Below, one piece after another: positions 1 through 9,147 of a stretch of DNA of 64,000 nt. Location of the stretch: positions 133,125 to 197,124 of the forward strand of contig DATCHW010000015.1 in assembly GCA_036508135.1 (NCBI GenBank), written 5' to 3'. Position 1 is the stretch's first letter. Every line of letters begins with the position of its first letter. The notes under the pieces were generated by a model. The model saw only the letters and a list, made by a program, of their open reading frames with translations, was not told the origin of the DNA and did no database searches. Source of the stretch: DATCHW01 sp036508135 (GTDB lineage Bacteria; Bacteroidota; Ignavibacteria; Tepidaquicellales; Tepidaquicellaceae). The translations under genes and the position numbers were made by a program.

Positions 1-675
1 CATCAGTACTTCATATGTGGTTATGGCTATTTTTCCATAGTCTTCGTCATCCGGTATAACTGCAACTTTTTTTCTGTCTCTTTTATCCCTTCCAAGTTTC
101 TTTTCAATTATACCTGTTTTCTTTTGCAATTTTCCCCAGATTAATGCATTATATTCTCTCACGATAGTATGTTTAAAAAACTGGTCTGATAGTTTTCTGT
201 GAGTTACTTCATCTTTTGCAATTACAATTAAGCCTGATGTATCTTTATCCAGCCGGTGAACGATACCTGCCCTTTCAAATCCATTTAGATTCGAGAGGCT
301 GTCTTTTTTTTGCATGGAATAATACATAATCGCATTTACGAGTGTTCCGCTGTAATTTTTATATGCCGGATGAGTTACCATTCCAGCAGGTTTATTAATA
401 ATCATCAGATAATCATCTTCAAAGGTTATTTCCAGAGGAATATCTTCCGGAAGTACATCCTGTTTTTCAGGAACCGGCAGTTCGATTTCTATTTCATCGA
501 ATGGTTTCACTATATAATTGGATTTGATATAATTTCCATTAACTATAACATTTCCAAGATTAATGCTTTTTTGGACTTTTGTCCTCGAAGCATTTTCCAC
601 GAACTGAGTTATATATTTATCGATCCTTATTTTTTGCGAAATATCCGGTACAATTAACTTATAGTTTTTTTCCAA
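1..675 (-). CDS. rluD: RluD-family large-subunit 23S rRNA pseudouridine synthase (partial, 3' end beyond window)
   Basis: Isomerises uridine to pseudouridine in 23S rRNA or another structured RNA. The minus strand encodes an N-terminal S4-like RNA-binding segment (roughly residues 10-75) followed by the catalytic core, which carries the hallmark 'GIVHRLDKDTSGL' with the catalytic Asp inside HRLDKDT. The frame stays open to base 1, so about 225 codons are seen and the C-terminus lies outside the window. I chose a TTG start at 675 because the protein begins 'MEKNYKLIVPD', no ATG lies in frame upstream, and a purine-rich AGGGACGG precedes it. RluD cannot be separated from RluA/RluC relatives without the C-terminus. 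Confidence 0.88.
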   Translation of the reverse strand, partial: MEKNYKLIVPDISQKIRIDKYITQFVENASRTKVQKSINLGNVIVNGNYIKSNYIVKPFDEIEIELPVPEKQDVLPEDIPLEITFEDDYLMIINKPAGMVTHPAYKNYSGTLVNAIMYYSMQKKDSLSNLNGFERAGIVHRLDKDTSGLIVIAKDEVTHRKLSDQFFKHTIVREYNALIWGKLQKKTGIIEKKLGRDKRDRKKVAVIPDDEDYGKIAITTYEVLM

Positions 676-779
676 CTTAATTCCGTCCCTTTTCTGATAT
701 TATTAAAATTGTAACTTTTAAAAATTATATTCGTAAAATTACTTAAAGAACAATTTAACTTGAAGGAGAAACAATAAAA

Positions 780-1145
780 ATGAAAAAACTAAAATTATTC
801 CTAATCGCAGCCGTAATTACCGGCTTCATATCTGCAGGAATCGCTTCTGCAGATCCCATTGACTCAAAAATTCAATCACTGAATTTACAGATAAAAAAAG
901 AACTAATAGATGTTCTTAATTTGCCTGTTTATTTAAGCTATTGCAATAAAAATCTTGAAGGGAAATCGAAAGTGTTTTTAACTGTAGATACAAATGGAAA
1001 AATAATTATTCTTGATGCAACAGGATCTAATAAATGCTTAAATTCTTACTTAAAGAAAAAAATATCTTCCAGGAACTTATGGACTGATACAAAGTATAAA
1101 GGTAAGATATTCAAGTATGATATAAATTATATAAAAAGCACATAA
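780..1145 (+). CDS. small secreted protein, weakly TonB C-terminal-like
   Basis: A 121-residue protein with a clear signal peptide: KK-start, hydrophobic stretch and an 'AGIASA' cleavage site near residue 24. It is preceded by a good ribosome-binding site (AAGGAG) about 11 bases before the ATG. The mature part holds one pair of Cys and a segment 'VFLTVDTNGKIIIL...GSN' that resembles the strand-turn-strand of short TonB-C-like domains in Bacteroidota periplasmic proteins. That resemblance is weak and from memory. It is monocistronic, closed by a strong terminator. Function is unknown; a periplasmic or exported role is likely. Confidence 0.75.
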   Translation: MKKLKLFLIAAVITGFISAGIASADPIDSKIQSLNLQIKKELIDVLNLPVYLSYCNKNLEGKSKVFLTVDTNGKIIILDATGSNKCLNSYLKKKISSRNLWTDTKYKGKIFKYDINYIKST

Positions 1146-1172
1146 ATACAATAATAAAATAATCCCTATTTT

Positions 1173-1204
1173 AAAACGCCGGTTGAAGATACCGGCGTTT
1201 TTTA
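1173..1204 (+). terminator. Rho-independent terminator
   Basis: The perfect 11-bp stem AAAACGCCGGT/ACCGGCGTTTT (1173-1183 with 1191-1201) has a 7-base loop and ends in a T run. It closes the 780-1145 gene. Confidence 0.92.
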
Positions 1205-1303
1205 TTTATAACCGCCATGTTTATATAGTTGTTACAGCGTAAATATAAAAATAACTTGAATTTACAAACATTAACATCTATTTTTTATTATAAAATAAAA
1301 ATT

Positions 1304-3790
1304 ATGACAGCAAAAAAGACCCTTAAAAGCGGTAAAGAATATCTTTATATATTCTTTGCATTAATAATAGGATTTGCAGGTTTTTTACCCGGTTGCACAA
1401 CCAATGTCGATGAAGACCCGGAAGTTCAAAGAATGAAAGATTCTGTGAATGTATATTCCGCTCTTAATACTGCCTATTCAAAATACAAGGATGCTTTGAA
1501 AGCTTTTCAGGATGATCAAAAATCTTCATCAAAAAAATTATACGACCAGTGCGTAGATATATTCGCAGATTTCGATATGAAGGTTTTTAATAATCCAAGA
1601 AACTCACAGTGGAAAAGCGACTTCAATGAATTAGGCAGGTCAATTGTTCAGGATTATCTTGCTTCACAGTTAGAGATAGAGGATAATAGTAAAGTTTTCA
1701 AATTAGCCGATAAATTTAAAATCAAATATGAGAAGGTAAATGTTTACACTAAAATTGATGTAGAACCTTTACCTGATGGCAAGGATGTACCGTTAATCCG
1801 GAATAATTTTGTTGATGAATATATAGATTTCTTTTCAAAGACAGATAGAGGCAGAGGGTTTGTAGATAAGACTCTTTATCGTTCAGGGATGTATTTTCCT
1901 TTGATGAGAAAAATTATCAGATTCCACAATGCACCTGAGGAAATAGTTTACCTTTCAGTTGTAGAGTCAGGGCTAAGCCCGACTATTGTATCGAAAGCCG
2001 GAGCAACGGGATTATGGCAGTTTATGCCTTCAACGGGCTCTTCTTATGGATTGTATTCGGATTCTTATCGTGACGATAGAAGGGATTTTGAAAAATCCAC
2101 AGATGCTGCATCGAGACATTTGAAAGATCTTTACAGGTCGTTCGACGACTGGTACCTGGCATTTGCATCTTACAATGCAGGACCCGGAAGAATTACAAGT
2201 GCAATGAGTAAGAGCGGCTCAAAAGATTTCTGGAGCATAAGATCCTATCTTCCCGGAGAAACAAAGAACTATGTACCATCGATTCTTGCAATATCATATA
2301 TTTTCCGGGATCCGGAATCGTATGGCTTTAAGGATGTTGAATTCGGAAAACCGATTACGTTTGATAGAATGAATATAAAAGCAAATCTTACTTTTGACCA
2401 GGTAGCAGATTTTTCAGGTACCGATATAGAATCAATCAGGAGTCTGAATCCTGAACTTCTTCAGGATGCACTTCCTCCGTATGATGTGCCTTATCAGCTC
2501 CGGATTCCTCGCGGCTCCTACGACAAATTTATTTCAAATTATAAAAAATCGATTGAATTCGAAAAGAACGGGATGATAGAGCCGGAATACGCTGGAGATG
2601 AAGAAGCTATGTATGCTGATGAACCAATGGGAAGCTATTATAAAGTTGAGGGTTATAATCCGGGTGATGATAAATATGTAGTGAATACTCAAAATAAAAA
2701 GAAAATTTCATATACATTTAAATCAACAGACAATCTTAAAATTGTATCGGATTCTTTCAGAGTAAGACCTTCAGATATAAGAATCTGGAATAACCTGCCT
2801 GTTGGGATATATCCTAAACCTAATCAGATATTAAATATATATCTTTCGGAATCTTCTTATAATAAATTGTATGGCATTGAGGAACCTAAACCAGATTCAA
2901 CTGAGAAAGAAATTATCAATGAAAAAATTAAGGAAAAGAAAGAAGATAAAACCGAAGTCAAAAATAGCGATAAAGAAAAAAATAAACCTGTAATATTAAC
3001 GACAGAAGTAAAAAAGAAAGAAAAAACCGACAAGAAGCAGAATACAAATGGGAAAAAAGAACAGTCTTATACTGTAAAAGAGGGTGATGGACTTGGTATA
3101 ATTGCAGAACTCTATGGCGTTAAGATTCAGGATATTAAGGACTGGAATGATTTAAAAGATGATAAAATATTAGTCGGACAAGTATTGAAAATCTATTCAG
3201 ACAAAAAAGTCGAGACAACGGTAAAAAAGAATAAGGAAACGTCACACAAAGTTCAGGAAGGTGAAAATTTATCGACTATTGCAAATGATTATGATGTATC
3301 GGTTGAGGACCTTATGAATTGGAATAATTTAGATGATGACAAAATTTTAGTCGGACAGGTTTTAGCAGTAGTTGAACCTGTTAAGATAGATGTAAAAGAA
3401 AAGACCTCAAAGAATAATTCTAAAGCCAAAACTCACAAAGTTCAGGAGGGTGAAAACTTATCTAACATTGCCGGGAAATTCGATGTGACGGTAGATGATA
3501 TAATGGAATGGAATAATCTGGATAACGATAAAATACTTGTCGGACAGACACTGATTGTTTCTGACCCCGGTAATAATACAACCAAGGAAAAAACAAAAGA
3601 AAAAACTAAAGAAAGAGTAAAAAAAATAGTCCACACAGTAAAAAAAGGTGAAAACCTTCAGAAGATTGCAGATGAATACGGCGTAGAAGTGACTGATATA
3701 AAGGAATGGAACTCTTTAAAATCAGATAAAATAACGGTTGGGCAGGAACTTAAGATTATAGTTAAAGATACAGGCACTAAAAAGAAATAA
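1304..3790 (+). CDS. mltD: MltD-like membrane-bound lytic murein transglycosylase with LysM repeats
   Basis: A lipoprotein (828 aa) that cleaves the glycan strands of peptidoglycan. ATG 1304 was chosen over an in-frame upstream start at 1229 because it places a hydrophobic helix (about residues 14-27) directly before a lipobox 'FLPGC' with the lipidated Cys31. The SLT domain follows a helical N-terminal region: the catalytic Glu221 lies in 'VVESGLSP', then 'GLWQFMPSTG' and 'SYNAGPGR'. The C-terminal half has one LysM-like module near 'TFKSTDNLKIV' and four clear LysM repeats ('HKVQEGENLSTIA' type) separated by Lys/Glu-rich linkers. Four or five LysM modules is more than the usual two or three of E. 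coli MltD. Confidence 0.93.
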   Translation: MTAKKTLKSGKEYLYIFFALIIGFAGFLPGCTTNVDEDPEVQRMKDSVNVYSALNTAYSKYKDALKAFQDDQKSSSKKLYDQCVDIFADFDMKVFNNPRNSQWKSDFNELGRSIVQDYLASQLEIEDNSKVFKLADKFKIKYEKVNVYTKIDVEPLPDGKDVPLIRNNFVDEYIDFFSKTDRGRGFVDKTLYRSGMYFPLMRKIIRFHNAPEEIVYLSVVESGLSPTIVSKAGATGLWQFMPSTGSSYGLYSDSYRDDRRDFEKSTDAASRHLKDLYRSFDDWYLAFASYNAGPGRITSAMSKSGSKDFWSIRSYLPGETKNYVPSILAISYIFRDPESYGFKDVEFGKPITFDRMNIKANLTFDQVADFSGTDIESIRSLNPELLQDALPPYDVPYQLRIPRGSYDKFISNYKKSIEFEKNGMIEPEYAGDEEAMYADEPMGSYYKVEGYNPGDDKYVVNTQNKKKISYTFKSTDNLKIVSDSFRVRPSDIRIWNNLPVGIYPKPNQILNIYLSESSYNKLYGIEEPKPDSTEKEIINEKIKEKKEDKTEVKNSDKEKNKPVILTTEVKKKEKTDKKQNTNGKKEQSYTVKEGDGLGIIAELYGVKIQDIKDWNDLKDDKILVGQVLKIYSDKKVETTVKKNKETSHKVQEGENLSTIANDYDVSVEDLMNWNNLDDDKILVGQVLAVVEPVKIDVKEKTSKNNSKAKTHKVQEGENLSNIAGKFDVTVDDIMEWNNLDNDKILVGQTLIVSDPGNNTTKEKTKEKTKERVKKIVHTVKKGENLQKIADEYGVEVTDIKEWNSLKSDKITVGQELKIIVKDTGTKKK

Positions 3791-3856
3791 AATTTTATTT
3801 TTTTAAAATTTTAAGTTGAATTAAGATATTAAAAAAATTACTTTTGTATTCATATT

Positions 3857-3929
3857 GCTGGCGTAGCTCAGTTGGTAGAGCAGTTGATTTGTAATCAACC
3901 GGTCGGGGGTTCAAATCCCTCCGCCAGCT
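3857..3929 (+). tRNA. tRNA-Thr (anticodon TGT)
   Basis: A 73-base cloverleaf. The acceptor stem GCTGGCG pairs with CGCCAGC, followed by discriminator T. The D arm is GCTC-AGTTGGTA-GAGC. The anticodon arm is GTTGA-TTTGTAA-TCAAC with TGT at positions 34-36. The T arm is GGGGG-TTCAAAT-CCCTC. CCA is not encoded. It stands alone between mltD and a strong terminator. Confidence 0.97.
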
Positions 3930-3935
3930 CAAAAT

Positions 3936-3967
3936 AAAAAAAGCCCGGTCATCCGGGCTTTTTTTAT
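3936..3967. terminator. bidirectional Rho-independent terminator
   Basis: Perfect stem AAAAAAGCCCGG / CCGGGCTTTTTT around a TCAT loop, with A and T runs on either side. It can end both the tRNA transcript (+) and the convergent dipeptidyl peptidase gene (-). Confidence 0.92.
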
Positions 3968-4015
3968 TTTTCTAAATTAAGATTTTTTAAACTTAAGTTC
4001 CTGTCTGTTTAAAAT

Positions 4016-6208
4016 TCATTTCATATTCTTAATAAAATATTCACTGATTCTCGTAAATAAATGTAATCTCGTTAATCCCCCGCCAATGTTGTGATTCCTG
4101 TCAGGATAATATTCCGAATCAAATTTTTTATTTGCTTTTATCATAGCTTTTACCATTTCGACCGAATTCTGAAAGTGCACATTGTCATCAGCAGTACCGT
4201 GAATTATCAGGAAATTACCTTTTAGTTTGTCAACAAAATTTATCGGAGAATTATCATCATATCCGCCCGGATTTTCCTGAGGAGTGCGCATATATCTTTC
4301 CATATAAATATTATCATAGTATCTCCAGTTCGTGACAGGTGCAACCGCTACTGCGGTATTGAAATAATCCGCTCCTTTTGTTATACACATAGCCGACATA
4401 TACCCACCGAAACTCCATCCGAATATTCCGATTTTATTCCTGTCAATATATGAAAGCGAGCCAAGATATTTTGCTGTTTCAATCATATCATCTGTTTCAT
4501 ATTTTCCCAGTTGTAAATAAGTACATTTCTTGAATTCTTCCCCTTTTCCGCTCGTTCCTCTTCCATCGACCGAAACAATTACAAAACCCTGCTGAGTCAT
4601 ATACTGATACCAGTATCCAAATGAACCTTGCCATGCATCTATCACCGTGTTTGCACCGGGTCCGCCGTAAACGTATATTATCACCGGGTATTTCTTCTTC
4701 GAATCGAAATCAGCAGGTTTGAGCATCCATCCGTTTAATTCAGTATTTTCAGATGTCTTGAATTTAAATAAATCGTAAGTTCCAAGATTAAAATCTTTCA
4801 GTTTATTTTTTAATACTGCATTATCTTCAATCACCCTGATAAACTCTCCGTTTGAATTATATACCGATATAATATTCGGCTGGTTCATATTTGAATAGCT
4901 ATTAATGTAATATGTGAAATCTTTATTGAAAGTGACTGAGTTATAACCTTTTAAAGAAGTAATTTTCTTTTTCCCTGTGCCGTCGAGTTTTACAGAATAA
5001 ATTAATTTTTCAGCAGGTGAATCATCAAAGCTTGAAAAGTAAACAATACCTTTGCTTTCATCAACTCCCAGAAGTCCTGAAACTTCTGAATTACCATTCG
5101 TAATTTGATTTTTCAAAACTCCATTTATATCATAATAGTAAATATGATTAAAACCATTTCGCTCACTTTGCCACAGGAAACTATTATCTTTCAGGAATGA
5201 GAGTTCGTTGATATTAAGATAATATTTATTTTCTTCGTGAAGTATAACTTTAGAGTTCAAATCCGAAGAGTTTACAAGAATTAAATCGAGAGCATTTTGC
5301 AGGCGGTTTAATTTCAAAATGCAAAATTTATCGTTATCTTTTGTCCACTCAATACGGGGGATATAAATGTTTTTATCTTCTCCCAATTCAATTTTCGAAG
5401 TCTTTGCTGAGGAGAGTTCATAGATAAGAATATCAATTATTGAATTGTTTTCTCCTGCCTTTGGATACTTGTAAGAGACAACTGAAGGATATAAACTATC
5501 GTAATCGATATAAGTGTATTCACGGACATTACTCTCATCAAATCTATAAAAAGCAATTTTATCGCTGTTAGGAGACCACATATATCCTTCTTTTAAACCA
5601 AACTCTTCTTCATAAACCCAATCTGCTGAACCATTAATAATTTGATTTTTTTTACCGTCAAAAGTAATTTGGCTTTCTGTACTTTTATCAAGGTCGTAGA
5701 AGAAAAGATTATTTGAGCGAACATAAGCGATTTTATTTCCATCCGGAGAAAAGCTTGCATACATTGAAGGTTTTGGTGTTATTTTTTTAAGTACGCGGGA
5801 TTTTAAATCGAAAACGTAATAATCTTCGATTGCAGAGTAACGATAAATTTTTTCACGTGTTACAGAAAAAAGAATTTTCGTTTCATCTAAATTAAACTGA
5901 TAACCCTCTATTTGAATTGTATCACTTGTACCGTCAACAATTAATTCACTTTCCCGGACTATTGTCTCTATTTTTTCTCCGGTCCTGAAACTATATTTTA
6001 CTACAGATGCTTCTTTAGATTCGCTATAATCTATTGACGTATAAAATTCTCCGTTATTAAGAGATTCATATCCTGAAACACCTTCTGTAACAAGAGTTCG
6101 TTTAGCAAAAATATCATCAAGTGTTAAATTCTTCCTGCTTTGTGCGTTCAGGTTCGCAGAAAAAATTAGGATAAAAATGAAAAAGAAATATTCTTTTTTA
6201 ATGTTCAT
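4016..6208 (-). CDS. dipeptidyl peptidase IV (S9B family)
   Basis: A secreted serine exopeptidase that removes X-Pro dipeptides, typical of protein-degrading Bacteroidota. I took ATG 6208, since the next start upstream (6241) adds 11 residues that spoil the signal peptide 'KKEYFFFIFILIFSANLNAQ'. Residues ~40-480 form the eight-bladed beta-propeller, including the paired-Glu motif in 'WVYEEEF' that binds the substrate N-terminus. The alpha/beta hydrolase domain has the nucleophile Ser599 in 'GWSFGGY', the acid in 'HGTADDN' and His706 in 'DRNHNI'. At 730 aa it has the normal family length. It is convergent with the tRNA gene. Confidence 0.95.
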   Translation of the reverse strand: MNIKKEYFFFIFILIFSANLNAQSRKNLTLDDIFAKRTLVTEGVSGYESLNNGEFYTSIDYSESKEASVVKYSFRTGEKIETIVRESELIVDGTSDTIQIEGYQFNLDETKILFSVTREKIYRYSAIEDYYVFDLKSRVLKKITPKPSMYASFSPDGNKIAYVRSNNLFFYDLDKSTESQITFDGKKNQIINGSADWVYEEEFGLKEGYMWSPNSDKIAFYRFDESNVREYTYIDYDSLYPSVVSYKYPKAGENNSIIDILIYELSSAKTSKIELGEDKNIYIPRIEWTKDNDKFCILKLNRLQNALDLILVNSSDLNSKVILHEENKYYLNINELSFLKDNSFLWQSERNGFNHIYYYDINGVLKNQITNGNSEVSGLLGVDESKGIVYFSSFDDSPAEKLIYSVKLDGTGKKKITSLKGYNSVTFNKDFTYYINSYSNMNQPNIISVYNSNGEFIRVIEDNAVLKNKLKDFNLGTYDLFKFKTSENTELNGWMLKPADFDSKKKYPVIIYVYGGPGANTVIDAWQGSFGYWYQYMTQQGFVIVSVDGRGTSGKGEEFKKCTYLQLGKYETDDMIETAKYLGSLSYIDRNKIGIFGWSFGGYMSAMCITKGADYFNTAVAVAPVTNWRYYDNIYMERYMRTPQENPGGYDDNSPINFVDKLKGNFLIIHGTADDNVHFQNSVEMVKAMIKANKKFDSEYYPDRNHNIGGGLTRLHLFTRISEYFIKNMK

Positions 6209-6320
6209 ATGGATTGAGTTTTCGCAGGATAAGTTTCCCATTCACCGGGAATTAATCTGCGGTAATGTTATTTTGTTAATTTGCAGTTTGAAAATTTTAT
6301 TTTTACTATTTTTAATATCT

Positions 6321-7295
6321 TTAATATTTTTGATTTTGATGCCACTTCCAGGCTGTTTCTATTATTCTATCCAAATCATATTCAGGAACCCATCCAAGAA
6401 TATTTTTTGCTTTTTGATTATCTGCGACAAGAGAATCCGGGTCTCCCTGACGCCGCTGAATAATTTCTGATTTAATTTCCCTGCCGGTAATTTTCCTCGA
6501 TTTGCTTATTATTTCTTTCACTGAATAACCTACTCCCGTACCTAAATTAATAACATCTGATTGATTGTTTCTTATAAGTAATTCGAGCGCTCTTATGTGT
6601 GCATCTGCAAGGTCATTAACGTGTATGTAATCACGGATACAAGTACCATCCTTAGTATTATAATCATCTCCGTAAATCCTGATGTTTTCCCGTTTACCGA
6701 GAGCAGAATAAAGTACTAAAGGAATTAAATGAGGTTCCGGATCGTGGCTTTCCCCTATCGAAGAATCATCCGAAGCACCTGCGGCATTAAAATACCTTAA
6801 TGCGATATGCTTCATACCATAAGAGATATCATAGAAATCAAGGATTTCCTCAACAATCATTTTGGTCTTAGCGTATGGGTTTATTGGTTTTACAATTTCT
6901 TTTTCGGAAATAGGAGTTTTTAATGGATTTCCGTATAAAGAACAAGTAGAAGAAAATACAAAATGTTTCACTCCGTTTTCTTTTGCTAGTTTTATAAGAT
7001 TGTTGCTCCCTAAAACATTATTTTTAAAATACATTTCCGGATTTTCCGTTGATTCCCCTACATAAGCAAATGCAGCAAAGTGAATAATTGCATCAAATTT
7101 ATATTTTCTGAATGATGATTTAAGGTTTTCAAAATCCAGAAGATTAACTATTTCAAAAGGAATTCCTTTGGGTATGGATTCAATATGCCCCCTTGATAAA
7201 TTATCGAAAACGGTCACATTAAATCCTTTTTCAAGCAGCATTTTTACAGTATGAGAACCAATATAACCGGCACCTCCGGTAACAAGAATATTCAT
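6321..7295 (-). CDS. galE: UDP-glucose 4-epimerase
   Basis: Interconverts UDP-glucose and UDP-galactose using tightly bound NAD+, supplying sugars for envelope polysaccharide. The protein (324 aa) starts with the Rossmann motif 'TGGAGYIGSH', has the Ser of 'FSSTCSLYG' and the YxxxK pair in 'NPYAKTK', and the C-terminal 'VINLGTGVGYSV' segment of extended SDR epimerases. It ends 112 bases downstream of the start of the dipeptidyl peptidase gene on the same strand, so the two may be co-transcribed. Confidence 0.95.
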   Translation of the reverse strand: MNILVTGGAGYIGSHTVKMLLEKGFNVTVFDNLSRGHIESIPKGIPFEIVNLLDFENLKSSFRKYKFDAIIHFAAFAYVGESTENPEMYFKNNVLGSNNLIKLAKENGVKHFVFSSTCSLYGNPLKTPISEKEIVKPINPYAKTKMIVEEILDFYDISYGMKHIALRYFNAAGASDDSSIGESHDPEPHLIPLVLYSALGKRENIRIYGDDYNTKDGTCIRDYIHVNDLADAHIRALELLIRNNQSDVINLGTGVGYSVKEIISKSRKITGREIKSEIIQRRQGDPDSLVADNQKAKNILGWVPEYDLDRIIETAWKWHQNQKY

Positions 7296-7649
7296 AATTT
7301 CGATTTTATTTATTGAAAATAAACATTTTTAATTAATTAATTAAAGTTAGAAATAAACACCAATCCGATGTTGGACAATAAAGATCCCCTCCAATGAGGG
7401 AAATCTTTAATTTCTAGTTGACTAATAATCAATGTAAACAATGAAGCAGGAATATTTTATTATATTAATTTTATTTATATTAATATAACGAAATCATAAG
7501 CATGGGAGTATGAGTTCTCGAGATTGTATATCAAGAGTTTTGTATTCAGAGGTTATACCGACAAAAACTTCTCATCATTATTGTCGATTTATTCTTTTTT
7601 GTGGATTGTCAGAATTTAAATTAGAATTTAAATGGTAAATTTTAAATCA
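7296..7649. other. intergenic region between divergent galE and a T9SS gene
   Basis: AT-rich spacer. The only structure I see is an imperfect hairpin near 7380-7408 (AAAGATCCCC...GGGAAATCTTT). Promoters for both divergent genes should lie here, but none is certain by eye. Confidence 0.5.
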
Positions 7650-9059
7650 ATGAAAAAAATAATTTTCAAAAGCGTAATTTTTCTTTCATCACTAATTATA
7701 GTTTTAGTTTCAGTGATTATAATATTATCTTTCAATACAAATGATGAAAGTAAGATAAATACTTCCAATAGTGGCTGGCAGTTACAGACTAATCTGCAGA
7801 CTCTTCTGAATGGAAGAACAATAACTGATATGACCTTTATAGATAGTCTGACAGGATTTGCTGTAACAAATACTCCGAATAATGATACGGGATTTATATT
7901 AAAAACCACTAATGGGGGTAATAATTGGTTTATAAATTTTAATAATATCGGACCTTATGGAGATTCTTACCTAAAAATATCTTTTATTACCGATAGTATC
8001 GGTTATAGTTGCGGTGGTGGTGGATTTGCATTTATTTGTAAGACAACAAACAAAGGAAATACTTGGATTAAAAATAGTTATTCCTGGGCTACTGCATTTT
8101 TAGGAATGAGTATATTAGGAAAAGATACAATTTATGTTGTTGATGACGATGGTCTTGTTGGTGGCGTATTCCGTTCGACGAATGGCGGACAGAACTGGCA
8201 GAATATATATTCAGCAGGGATGTATAATCCTATGGATATTTATATGTTCAATGGAAGAATTGGGTTTTATAAGCAGGATAAGCTTTATAAAACTTTAAAT
8301 GGTGGTTTTTCATGGTTTAATATTAATGATACAACATATTGGGATATATATTTTTTAGACTCATCGAACGGATATAGAGTCGTAGGTGCAAAAATAGAAA
8401 AAACAACAAACGGGGGATATAATTGGATAGCTCAAACTCTTCCAAATATACCCGGAGGAACTACGAATAATGATATCCGAAAATTATTTTTTATAAAAAA
8501 GGATACAATTTGGGCAGTAGGAGGTTATGTACAATTTCATAATCCAAATAGAGACAGAGGAACTATATATAAGACCACTAACGGAGGAATTAATTGGGGA
8601 TATCAGTTACCTGACACTCATATCATTCAAATTTCACGTTATTATTTATTAAATTTCAAAGGTTATGAAAGTAAATATGGCTGGGCATATAATCCCATTG
8701 GGTTGGGAGTTAATACAATAACAGGAGGAGATACAACATTTTTTGTAGGAATAAATAAAAATACGAGTAATATACCAAATGATTTTTTGTTAGAACAGAA
8801 TTATCCAAACCCGTTCAATTCAAAATCAAAAATTAAATATCAAATAAATAAAGAAGTCAGAAGTCAGAAGTCAGAAGTTAAGTTAAAAGTTTTTGATATT
8901 CTGGGTAAAGAAATTATAACATTAGTGAACGAAACAAAATATCCCGGAAGTTATGAAATCAGCTTTGATGGAAGTAATTTATCTTCGGGTATATATTTTT
9001 ATTCGTTATTTATAGATGGAAAAATAGTCGATGCAAAGGAAGCATTGCTTATTAAATGA
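7650..9059 (+). CDS. YCF48-like beta-propeller protein with T9SS sorting domain (paralogue 1)
   Basis: A predicted cell-surface protein of 469 aa. I chose ATG 7650 rather than 7632 because the neighbouring paralogue starts at exactly this residue. The N-terminus is one hydrophobic signal/anchor helix (residues 8-28). The body is a series of repeats of the form 'xxKTTNGGxNW' every 40-60 residues, as in YCF48/BNR-type propellers. The last ~85 residues are a type A T9SS sorting domain, from 'EQNYPNPFNS' to 'SGIYFYSLF' and a terminal basic residue. The sorting domain contains an odd 'EVRSQKSE' insert (see findings). Its binding target is unknown. Confidence 0.88.
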   Translation: MKKIIFKSVIFLSSLIIVLVSVIIILSFNTNDESKINTSNSGWQLQTNLQTLLNGRTITDMTFIDSLTGFAVTNTPNNDTGFILKTTNGGNNWFINFNNIGPYGDSYLKISFITDSIGYSCGGGGFAFICKTTNKGNTWIKNSYSWATAFLGMSILGKDTIYVVDDDGLVGGVFRSTNGGQNWQNIYSAGMYNPMDIYMFNGRIGFYKQDKLYKTLNGGFSWFNINDTTYWDIYFLDSSNGYRVVGAKIEKTTNGGYNWIAQTLPNIPGGTTNNDIRKLFFIKKDTIWAVGGYVQFHNPNRDRGTIYKTTNGGINWGYQLPDTHIIQISRYYLLNFKGYESKYGWAYNPIGLGVNTITGGDTTFFVGINKNTSNIPNDFLLEQNYPNPFNSKSKIKYQINKEVRSQKSEVKLKVFDILGKEIITLVNETKYPGSYEISFDGSNLSSGIYFYSLFIDGKIVDAKEALLIK

Positions 9060-9147
9060 TTATTTAAAATAGAATTGAATACATTATATTTTGGGAAATA
9101 AAATGACTGTTCATTAAATTGGTTTTACAAATTATTTCATTATCACA

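Noticed and set aside
310..657. Plus-strand reading frame of 115 codons
   Set aside because: It is the antisense of the rluD gene, whose HRLDKDTSGL signature is unmistakable on the minus strand.
1229..1303. Upstream start for the lytic transglycosylase
   Set aside because: It would place 25 extra residues before the lipoprotein signal, whereas ATG 1304 gives a normal signal ending at Cys31.
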